Virus record (IMG/VR): IMGVR_UViG_3300042691_011599
Coordinates: 1-28,325 of that record
DNA from: a virus
Strand: one strand, 5' to 3'
Length of the DNA: 28,325 bases
Of the stretch, positions 1 through 6,400 are shown in pieces. The position numbers were made by a program, and so were the translations under genes. The notes beneath the pieces are model-generated. The model ran no database searches. It had not been told where the DNA came from and saw only the letters and a program-made list of their open reading frames with translations. Position 1 is the first letter of the stretch. Every line of letters starts with the position of its first letter.

Positions 1-380
1 GGGAAGACGGGGTGTACTTCGAGCAGCAGAAGACCGGCGCGCGGGTCACGGTCGCCTGGACGCAGGAGCTGCGCGAAGCGGTCGCCGCAGCCCGCGCGCT
101 CAAGCCCAATGCGCTGCGCCCGCCGTTCCTGTTCGGCTTCCGCGCGCCGACCTACGCGATGGCCTACAAGCGCTGGAAGGCGGCGTGCAAGCGCGCCCGC
201 GTGACCGGCGCGAACATCCACGACCTACGCGCGATGAGCGGCACGGATGCCGACGCGCAGGGCATCGACCCGCAGACGCTGCTCGGCCACAGCGACCGCC
301 GCACGACGCGCGGCTACCTGCGTGACCGGGTGGTGCCGGTCGTGCCCGGTCCGGTCATGAAGCGGCCGAAATCGGCCTGA
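1..380 (+). CDS. Tyrosine recombinase (phage integrase), C-terminal part
   Basis: The reading frame is open from the left edge (codons in phase from base 3), so the N-terminal arm-binding and core-binding domains lie outside the window. About 125 residues are visible and they carry the catalytic end of a lambda-type integrase. A Lys sits in a Q-K-T-G turn near the left edge. The H-D-L-R box (His and Arg) is at about 210-222, L-G-H-S at about 282-291, and the nucleophile Tyr in R-G-Y-L-R at about 309-323. Such enzymes join attP to attB to integrate the phage genome and reverse this with an excisionase. The segment between H-D-L-R and G-H-S is slightly shorter than usual but all expected residues are present, so nothing suggests decay. 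It reads toward the GTATTGGAC repeats just after its stop codon, the usual relation of int to attP. The family call is secure; target site and subfamily cannot be told. Confidence 0.9.
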   Translation, partial: EDGVYFEQQKTGARVTVAWTQELREAVAAARALKPNALRPPFLFGFRAPTYAMAYKRWKAACKRARVTGANIHDLRAMSGTDADAQGIDPQTLLGHSDRRTTRGYLRDRVVPVVPGPVMKRPKSA

Positions 381-584
381 GTATTGGACGATCGTCAAGT
401 ATTGGACGACGGGGCCGCATGGATAGGGCGTCTCCGGGCCGTTCAGGTACTCGGTCAGTTCTGCGCCGATCGCCCGCCACGCCGCATGCCACAACGATCT
501 ACGCCGCGCGCCGTCCAATACGAACGGCGGCGATCGGCGTCAGATTCACCGGCGTTTCCGGGGTGCCGCGCGGCAGTATTGGAC
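380..584. other. Candidate integrase arm-site cluster / attP region (four GTATTGGAC copies)
   Basis: The string AGTATTGGAC occurs at 380-389, 398-407 and 575-584. GTATTGGAC occurs inverted at 513-521. The first two copies are direct repeats 18 bases apart and begin in the last base of the integrase stop codon. A perfect 10-base palindrome, GACGATCGTC (387-396), links them. Four copies of a 9-mer in about 200 bases of very GC-rich DNA is far above chance. Closely spaced direct repeats immediately 3' of int, with another copy on the far side, are typical of integrase arm-type sites flanking the crossover core. The core itself is not recognisable without the host junctions. The alternative is a set of regulator sites. 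The region 381-614 otherwise shows no convincing gene. Confidence 0.5.
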
Positions 585-614
585 AGCGCTAACCCATCCG
601 GGTAGGTCCGCCGC

Positions 615-666
615 TTGGCGCACACTGTGCATACCCGTACAATGTACACATGGTCGAGACACGACC
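615..666 (+). promoter_or_regulatory. Sigma-70-like promoter with overlapping inverted repeats
   Basis: TTGGCG at 615-620 and TACAAT at 638-643 are separated by exactly 17 bases, a near-consensus sigma-70 promoter reading toward the two-gene operon. Three short dyads lie in or just after it. GCACACTGTGC (620-630) has five-base arms in the spacer. GTACAATGTAC (637-647) has four-base arms covering the -10 box. GGTCG/CGACC arms (652-656 and 662-666) flank the likely transcript start. A protein bound there would block RNA polymerase. The obvious candidate is the HTH protein encoded second in the operon, giving autorepression. The promoter match is read directly; the operator role is inferred. Confidence 0.65.
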
Positions 667-704
667 GACCGGCGCCTCGCGGGATCAGGGGCGGAGCAGA
701 CGAC

Positions 705-1052
705 ATGGCAACGATTTACACCATCGACGGCGACATCATCACCGACGGCCTTCAGGGTCGCGCCCAGTGCGACGAGGCGCTGCAACTGGCGCAGCGGATC
801 GCAGCCGAGCGTGACGAGGCGGTGGAGCTCCACGACGACGGCAGCGCGTGGCGCGTCGAGCCGGACGGCTCCACCAGCGAGGCGGGCTATCTGGTCGAGG
901 GGCGCGGCGAGTCGGGCCGCTGGTCGCGCGAGTACGTCGAGGCGGGCGGCAGCGCTGCGTTCGCGACGCTCGAGGCCGCCGAGGCCGCGATCGACGATCT
1001 GATCGACACGTGCGGGTTCGAGCGCCACAACCTGCGCGCGCGCGCGCTGTGA
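705..1052 (+). CDS. Small acidic protein of unknown function; candidate anti-CRISPR or other early accessory protein
   Basis: This predicts a 115-residue, acidic, soluble protein with no signal peptide or membrane segment. I chose the ATG at 705 because GGAG lies eight bases before it and the promoter sits 60 bases upstream. The longer frame opening with TTG at 615 would place the -35 box inside the gene. The N-terminus reads M-A-T-I-Y-T-I-D-G-D, then comes a helical stretch rich in Ala, Glu and Arg. A middle section (about residues 37-70) pairs D-D-G-S-A-W with W-R-V-E-P-D-G-S and looks beta-rich. The C-terminus is again helical (T-L-E-A-A-E-A-A-I-D-D-L-I). I recognise no family. Its stop overlaps the GTG of the HTH gene by four bases, so the two are translated together. 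A small unknown protein followed by an HTH repressor, opposite to the late genes and beside int, is the acr-aca layout. It could equally be a lysogenic-conversion or control protein. Confidence 0.7.
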   Translation: MATIYTIDGDIITDGLQGRAQCDEALQLAQRIAAERDEAVELHDDGSAWRVEPDGSTSEAGYLVEGRGESGRWSREYVEAGGSAAFATLEAAEAAIDDLIDTCGFERHNLRARAL

Positions 1053-1270
1053 CCGCCCACCCAAACCGCAGCCGGCGCACGCCGTCGGCTGCACGCAACC
1101 CCGCGCCCGACGAGATCCGGGCCGCGCGCGAGGCGGCCGGCCTCACCCAGACCGCTGCGGCCGCGCTTGTCTATTCGACCATGCGCGCGTGGCAGTGGTG
1201 GGAGTCGGGAGATCGAGCGATGCACCCGGGGCTCTGGGAGCTGTTCAGGGTCAAGGCCCGGCCCGAATAG
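1049..1270 (+). CDS. Small helix-turn-helix DNA-binding protein, Aca2-like
   Basis: The predicted product is 73 residues, starting at a GTG that overlaps the previous stop (GTGA, 1049-1052), a sign of translational coupling. After a basic N-terminus, residues about 20-60 form one HTH: E-I-R-A-A-R-E-A-A-G-L-T-Q is helix 1 and its turn. The recognition end is M-R-A-W-Q-W-W-E-S-G, followed by M-H-P-G-L-W-E-L-F. From memory, the R-x-W-Q-x-W-E-S-G signature is close to that of Aca2 anti-CRISPR-associated repressors and related YdiL-type HTH proteins. Those repress their own operon by binding inverted repeats at its promoter, and such repeats are present at 620-666. The protein is shorter than Aca2 and lacks its C-terminal dimerisation part, so it may dimerise differently. 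HTH identity is firm; the Aca role is inference from motif and context. Confidence 0.8.
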   Translation: MTAHPNRSRRTPSAARNPAPDEIRAAREAAGLTQTAAAALVYSTMRAWQWWESGDRAMHPGLWELFRVKARPE

Positions 1271-1329
1271 CGGCCCTACAACGCCTCGCAGCCCACCCGA
1301 ACGACGCTGCGCACCTCCGAGACTCTACG

Positions 1330-1406
1330 GAGGCGCCGCGCGGGCGCCTCGCAAGCCAGCGAGGCATCGGCGCACGGAGAAACCCGCCGAGGATCACCCC
1401 GGCGGG
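1330..1406. terminator. Cluster of GC-rich hairpins between convergent operons
   Basis: The 252-base gap between the HTH gene and Rz1 (1271-1522) contains no convincing gene. It holds three hairpins: an 8-bp stem at 1330-1337/1343-1350 with a 5-base loop, a 7-bp stem at 1346-1352/1359-1365, and a 7-bp stem at 1383-1389/1400-1406. The first two share bases 1346-1350 and cannot form together. No U-tract follows on either strand, so these are not classical intrinsic terminators. Their position between two converging transcripts suggests bidirectional termination or transcript-end protection. Confidence 0.4.
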
Positions 1407-1496
1407 GCCAGCTCACAAGCGGCCGGGTTCCCCTCGACCAGCTAGGTCGGGATCGCCTCGAAAGAGCGTGTGCGCGCCGCCACGATCGGCGGCACG

Positions 1497-1518
1497 GTTC
1501 GGCACCAGGTGCCGGAAC
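1497..1518 (-). terminator. Hairpin just after the last late gene
   Basis: Arms GTTCGGCAC (1497-1505) and GTGCC-G-GAAC (1509-1518) give nine base pairs with one bulged G and a three-base loop. On the minus strand this lies four bases beyond the Rz1 stop codon, so it would form at the 3' end of the late transcript. There is no U-run, so Rho-dependent ending with a protective hairpin is as likely as intrinsic termination. Confidence 0.4.
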
Positions 1519-1522
1519 AGGG

Positions 1523-1669
1523 TCAGCGCGGGCGCGGCAGGTCTGCGGGCACTGGCGGCAGCGGTGGCGGGACCGCTAGCAGCCCGTCCGGCGGCGGCGG
1601 GATGCGGCAGTCGACCGGGGTCGTCGCGCAGCCGGCGAGCAGCGCGCAGAGGATCAGGATGCGGGTCAT
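1523..1669 (-). CDS. Rz1: Rz1-like outer-membrane spanin lipoprotein
   Basis: The 48-residue product has a short hydrophobic signal (T-R-I-L-I-L-C-A-L) ending in the lipobox L-A-G-C with Cys14, so signal peptidase II and lipid attachment are expected. The mature part is about 34 residues and very proline-rich (P-P-P-P, then P-P-P-L-P-P-V-P), the hallmark of Rz1. Its ATG overlaps the Rz stop by ATGA (1666-1669), so the two spanins are adjacent rather than nested as in lambda. With Rz it forms the complex that spans the periplasm and fuses inner and outer membranes in the last lysis step. A spanin pair implies a Gram-negative host. It is the last gene of the late operon. Confidence 0.9.
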   Translation of the reverse strand: MTRILILCALLAGCATTPVDCRIPPPPDGLLAVPPPLPPVPADLPRPR

Positions 1670-2184
1670 GGCGTCCTCGTGGTGACGGATCGAATCCAGT
1701 CGGCCAGCCGGGCGACCTGCGACCGGCACTCGGCGTGCGCGGCCTGGGCGCCAGCGATCCACTCGGCGGCGCCCAGCTCGGACGTGCCGCCCGTGGCCTG
1801 CGGCGGGTCGACGGCGCGCGGCGGCTCGCCGGGGCGCTCGACGGTCTCGCGGATCGGCGCGCGGTTCAGTGCGCTCGTCACGTCCGGCGACAGGCACTGC
1901 GCGGTCGGGCTGGCGGCCCGGTAGACGACCCGCAGGCGCTCGACGTACTCGGTCCGCACCGTGGCCCTGGCCAGCTCAAGTTCGGCGGCCAGCCGGCGGC
2001 CCTCGCCTCGCGCCACTTCGGCGGCGGCGGCTGCCTGGGCCATGATCCGGGACCGCTCGGCCTGCCAGACGGCGCGCTCGGACGCGACGCCCCGGAACCA
2101 CCCGGCGGCATAGGCCCCGCCGTGCGTCACGACGAGGACGGCCAGCGCGAATCCGGCCCACTGCAGACGTGCGAGTCCGAACAT
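1666..2184 (-). CDS. Rz: Rz-like inner-membrane spanin
   Basis: The 172-residue product has an N-terminal membrane anchor at about residues 9-28 (A-G-F-A-L-A-V-L-V-V region), then a W-F-R-G turn and a long periplasmic helix rich in Ala, Glu and Arg (about 33-85). The helix resembles the coiled coil of i-spanins. A less regular Pro-rich stretch and a C-terminal helix with A-E-C-R follow. Single anchor, coiled-coil periplasmic domain and an overlapping Rz1 lipoprotein gene together identify it. It starts three bases after the transglycosylase stop. Confidence 0.85.
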   Translation of the reverse strand: MFGLARLQWAGFALAVLVVTHGGAYAAGWFRGVASERAVWQAERSRIMAQAAAAAEVARGEGRRLAAELELARATVRTEYVERLRVVYRAASPTAQCLSPDVTSALNRAPIRETVERPGEPPRAVDPPQATGGTSELGAAEWIAGAQAAHAECRSQVARLADWIRSVTTRTP

Positions 2185-2187
2185 GCG

Positions 2188-2913
2188 TCAGCCTCCGAGG
2201 TAGCGGGCGTGGTAGGCCGGGCCGCCCCAGCCGGCGGCGTGGTAGCGCGGCATCAGCTCAAGGATGATGCGGCGCGGGTAGGCGCGGTTCTCCCGCTGAC
2301 TCGCCGCCGACACGCCTGGGTTGATGTCACAGGCGGCGTTGAGGCACCGCCCGGGCGTCGGCGACGCGGCGCGCCGACGCTGCACCCAGCGCGCACCGCC
2401 GTTGTACCCGGCGAGCGCGAACGCCATGCGTTCCGACGGGTTGGCGGCGCCCGCGATCGCGCCGTGCAGCTCTCGGAGGTAGCGAGACTGCGCGGTCATG
2501 GCCCAGCGCGGGTCGAACGGGTTGGGCGGGCCGCCGCCGTAGCGCCGGGCGACGTCAGCCGCGGTCGCGCGCATGAACTGCGCCAAGCCCTGCGCGCCAG
2601 CCGGCGAGACAGCACCAGGTCGCCACGCGGACTCGGCGTGGATCTGCGCGGCAAGCAGCGACACCGGCGCATCCATGCCCCACACGTCTTGAGCGGCCCG
2701 CAGCAGGTCGCGCCGGTACGCCTCGGCCGCCGGCGGCACCTGCGCCGAAGCGGCGGCCGCCCACCAGAGCGTCGCGACCACCCCGGCCACGAAGCCCAGC
2801 AGGCACCAGCGGATCTTCGCGACCAGCGTCGGGTGCTGGCGGCCTTGGATGAACGCTCCGCGCTCCACGAGCGCGATCAGGTCGGCCACCGGGTCGCGCG
2901 GCTCGGTCGTCAT
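2188..2913 (-). CDS. Lytic transglycosylase (SLT fold) endolysin with N-terminal membrane segment
   Basis: The protein is 241 residues from the ATG at 2913, which overlaps the holin stop by ATGA. A longer frame upstream exists but would run across the holin gene. The catalytic Glu is in the H-A-E-S-A-W motif (about residue 93), followed by the SLT signatures G-A-Q-G-L-A-Q-F-M and, further on, A-L-A-G-Y-N-G-G. This is the goose-lysozyme-like fold that cleaves murein to form 1,6-anhydro products. Residues about 34-55 are hydrophobic and end in A-A-A-S-A-Q, resembling a signal peptidase I site after a 33-residue cytoplasmic stretch. It could therefore be exported by Sec or act as a signal-anchor-release endolysin. 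Its place among holin and spanins makes it the phage lysis enzyme rather than a virion-borne one. Confidence 0.88.
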   Translation of the reverse strand: MTTEPRDPVADLIALVERGAFIQGRQHPTLVAKIRWCLLGFVAGVVATLWWAAAASAQVPPAAEAYRRDLLRAAQDVWGMDAPVSLLAAQIHAESAWRPGAVSPAGAQGLAQFMRATAADVARRYGGGPPNPFDPRWAMTAQSRYLRELHGAIAGAANPSERMAFALAGYNGGARWVQRRRAASPTPGRCLNAACDINPGVSAASQRENRAYPRRIILELMPRYHAAGWGGPAYHARYLGG

Positions 2914-3185
2914 AGCGCGAGCGCCGCGGCCAGCATGCCGCCGATCATCAGCGCGGCCCGGCGGTACATCCAGGGCGCCTCGTCGAAGATCTCGTTGGGC
3001 CGGGCATAGGGGAACACAGCGCGGTCCAGGGCCACGCCCAGCGCGGCCCCGAGCGCGATCCTGTTGAGCTTGCTCAACAGCACGCCAGCCTGCTCCGGGT
3101 ACTGCCACACCAGCAGCGCCGTCGAGACAGCCAGCACAATCCAGATCCAGCGCATGCGGGCGCCGCGAGGGGTCTCGTCGATCAT
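2910..3185 (-). CDS. Holin-like small membrane protein
   Basis: The product has 91 residues and three probable membrane helices, at about 12-28, 41-56 and 73-90. The middle part contains W-Q-Y-P-E-Q and A-L-D-R-A-V-F-P-Y-A-R-P. I recall this from a family of putative holins in temperate phages of Pseudomonas and Burkholderia (Phage_holin_8 type). It overlaps both neighbours by ATGA, directly before the endolysin, the classic holin position. Holins accumulate in the inner membrane and open it at a set time to release or activate the endolysin. Confidence 0.75.
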   Translation of the reverse strand: MIDETPRGARMRWIWIVLAVSTALLVWQYPEQAGVLLSKLNRIALGAALGVALDRAVFPYARPNEIFDEAPWMYRRAALMIGGMLAAALAL

Positions 3186-3457
3186 TGCGTCCTCCGTACG
3201 GTCGGAATGTTCTCGATCAGCCGGTCGAGCTTGGACTCAAGACGCTGCAAATCGCCGCGCAACTCGCGCTTGAACTCGTTCGCCGACTCGCGATCGGCAA
3301 CGCGCGCCCGGTCCACGGCGGCAATCTGCTGCTCGAGCGGCTTGATTCTCAGCTCGATGTAACCGGTCGCCATCGCAGAGATCGCGAGCAGTGCGGCGAT
3401 GAGCTCGCCGATGCGCACCTCGCGGGAAAATCGCATCCCTCGCTCCTCGTCGGTCAT
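3182..3457 (-). CDS. Small membrane plus coiled-coil protein of the lysis cassette
   Basis: The 91-residue product has one hydrophobic helix at about residues 18-34 (I-A-A-L-L-A-I-S-A-M-A-T-G-Y), followed by a charged coiled coil (about 36-80: heptads through E-L-R-I-K-P-L-E-Q-Q and L-R-G-D-L-Q-R-L-E-S-K-L). This build resembles XhlA-type lysis accessory proteins and some antiholins. Its ATG overlaps the tail-spike stop (3454-3457) and its stop overlaps the holin start. An accessory or antiholin role is inferred from layout only. Confidence 0.6.
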   Translation of the reverse strand: MTDEERGMRFSREVRIGELIAALLAISAMATGYIELRIKPLEQQIAAVDRARVADRESANEFKRELRGDLQRLESKLDRLIENIPTVRRTQ

Positions 3458-6400
3458 ACCGCCACCACCGCGGCAAACAGGCCCGTGACCCGCGTCCCGT
3501 CGCTGATGGCGACCACCAGCGATTGCGACGCACTGACAGTGCTGCTCGCGGCCCCCAGGTTGACCCGCATTCGCGCCTCGCCACCGACTAGCGCCGGCTC
3601 GAATACTTGCCCGGTGTACTGCCCGACCAGCGTGCCGACCAGGTCAGACCCGCCGGGCGACGTCCAGACGGCCACCTTCCAGCTGCCGCTGCCGTTGATG
3701 TCGGCGCCGAGCCGGTCTTTCGGCTCGGTGAGGAGCTGCGCGTACAGCGTGACGCTCGCCTGCGTCGTGCCGCTCGCTTCGGGCGAATACGCGCTGTTCC
3801 CGGCCGCCGCGACCGCGCGCACGTCATACCAGTAGGAGGTGCTCGCGACGAGCCCCGTAAAGTCTGCCGTCGTGAGGTTGGCCCCGTAGGTGCGAATCTC
3901 GAGCACCGTCCCATTGGGGCTGGCCTTGCGCCGCACCTCGAACGCGGTCTCGGTGCTGCTGTTGTCCGCCCACGTCACGCGCTGCGAGCTGGCCGACAGG
4001 GGCGTGACGACCACGTTCGACGGGGCGAGCGCCGGGGCCGTGATGGTCTCCGAGAATGCCCGGCTCGCGCTGCCCACCGAGTTCGTCGCCGACAGCGTGA
4101 ACGAGTAGCTGCCGCCCGCGGTGCGCGCACCGGTGACCGTGCCGGTGGCTGCGTTCAGCGCCCGCCCAGGCGGCAGCGCGCCGGCTGTGAGCGCCCAGGT
4201 GATCGGCGTAGTGCCGGTTGCAGAGAACGTCTGCGCCTCGCTGGCACCGATGGTGCTCGCGGCCAGACTGGACGAGGTCGTGATCGACGGAGGCACGCTG
4301 CCCGCGAGCGCGTAGGCAACCGCCACGCCGTGCCACCACGACCCCGGCGCAACCGACCCGACGGTCGTGAGCTGCACTCCCTGGTTCGCAGCGAGCGTGC
4401 GACGGAACCCCAGCGACGACGGCGCGGGGTTGGAATCGATGCGCCGAACCATCTCGGTCCAGCCGGTGTCGGTCGTGAACGTGATCGCTCGGTTTGCGCT
4501 GAAATCGTTGTGGACCACGACCCCGGCGACGTAGCTCGGCAGCGTCGTCGGAGCGCCGCCGGCAAGCGTGAAGGTCGTCCCGGACTGCGAGCCGGCCGCC
4601 AGGGCATTGACGGGCGACGCCGCAAGGGTCGGCCCCTTCCACACGTAGAACGACCAGAACGAGTTGTCCTGGCGCGTGACCCTGACGGTCGCGGTCTTCC
4701 CCGTGCCCGCGACTGCCGCGGAAGGCACCACCCACGAGTACGCCTCGATCTCGCCCAGCGGGTCGGTCTTCCCGCCGAGCAGGAACGTCTCGCCGCTCAT
4801 TGTCGGCACGCCTGTGACGCGGTTCGCAGCCTGCGTGATCGACCACACCAAACCGACGACGTGGATTGAGTCGCCGACCTGCACGCTGTCGGGCAGCGTC
4901 ACGGGCACGTCGATGAACGAGGTGTTCGGGTCCGTCAGCGCCCCGCCGTGCGTCTCGCCGTAGGTGGCCGGCGGGGCGACCGCGGTGACGGTCTCGCTCG
5001 GCAGGGTGTCGAAAAGCGTCTGAGACATCGCCGCGGCCTGCACCATCGGATCGGTGCTGGCCGGGCCGCTACTGAACGACTCGTTCGCGGTAAGTGCAAT
5101 CGAACCGGGCGTGCCCGGAACATCGGCCTGCTCCGCGTTCACGCCATTCATCTTGCGCTTGTTCTCGGCGTTGCTGCGGTAGTGGTTGTAGTCCACGTCC
5201 GACCAGGACTCGTTGACCACGATGCCGACCACCGGCGCGTTGCAGACCAGGTTGTTGTGGACCTGGGTCTTCTTTCCACTCACCGCGCCCGAGCCGCCGA
5301 CGATGCCGTAGCGCGTGATGCCAGTCCGCGCCGATACCGTCACGTTGCCGTAGATCAGGCAATCGGTCGTGTCGCCCATTGCGATCTCGGCGCGGTACTG
5401 GCCCATCTGCCGCGGGTACGGAGGCCAGCCCTCGCGAGTGTTGATCGCGTTGCCGATGCACAAATTCGCGAACGCGCGGCCGGAGATCGTGGTGTAGAAC
5501 TGAATGCCCTGACCCGCGCACCCGGTGATCAGGTTGCCGTAGGCGGTCAGCCACTTGGTCGAGTCGTCTGCGCCGAAGCCCTGCGCATCGGTGCCCCACT
5601 CGTCGAGCAGCCACGAGTCGTGCAGCCAGTTGTACCGCGTGATGATGTGCTGCGGCATGTGCGCTTCGGGCGTGCCGCCTGCCGCGAAAATCTCGATGCA
5701 GCGCCCCCACAGTTCATCGGGCACCGCCGCAGTGATTCCGCCGTCGCGCGACCCGGCCCGGAACAGATCGTTGTACTCGACCACGCACGGGTCGAGGTAG
5801 GTCCCGTTCGCCTTGTTGAAGATCGCGATCCCGTATTGCGCGTCGCTGAACTTGTTGTTCTGGATGCGCAGGCCGGCGATGTCGTAGGCGTGCCACGAGC
5901 CGCCGTCGGGCTGCAGCCACAGACCGGAGTAGGTCGACTGGTTGTACTCGTTCCAGCGGATCGAGCTGCCGTTACGAAAGATTCCGGTGACCTTGATCCC
6001 GTTGTTGTCGTCGTTCGCTTCTCGATTGTCGGTCGAGTTGTTCTTGCCGGAGTTGCACGCGATGTGGCAGTTCTCCCAGCGGCGCCCCCCGCCCCACTGG
6101 ATACCGGCGCCCTTGTTGTTGTCGGTCAGGCACCACTGGATGACCGATCCAGTCGTGACGTCGGCGCCTCCGGCCGCGTCGAGCTCGATGCCGCGGAAGT
6201 TGCCGCTTGCCTCACAGCCGTCGATCTCGATCGCGCCGGTCTGCCCGCCTGCCCAATAGCCCTTAATGCCGGCGCCGGCCGAATTGTTCAGCGCGGCGCA
6301 GCAGATGATCTGGCAGTTCGCGGAGTTGTCCGCACTGATCCGCGGATTGCCCTGGGTGGGGTTCAGGTGCTCAAGCGAGATCCACGACCTGCCGCCGATG

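Noticed and set aside
225-518. Minus-strand frame with a plausible-looking segment (W-H-A-A-W-R-A-I-G-A-E-L-T-E-Y-L) after the integrase
   Set aside because: It begins at a TTG inside a GTATTGGAC repeat, has no ribosome site and overlaps int antisense. A degraded remnant cannot be excluded but there is not enough to call.
380-584. CRISPR-like repeat array
   Set aside because: The repeat is only 9-10 bases, one copy is inverted and spacing is irregular. This fits protein-binding sites, not CRISPR.
615-704. Extension of the acidic-protein gene to a TTG at 615
   Set aside because: The -35 box covers the TTG and the -10 box and dyads lie inside the extension. The ATG at 705 has a good GGAG.
1189-3009. 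Long plus-strand open frame of about 600 codons opposite the lysis genes, and similar ones at 4948-7113, 7930-9726, 17570-18946, 19062-20453 and 26555-27910
   Set aside because: They are antisense to well-supported phage genes. Their products are Arg/Ala/Gly-rich with no domain, as expected for shadow frames in very GC-rich DNA.
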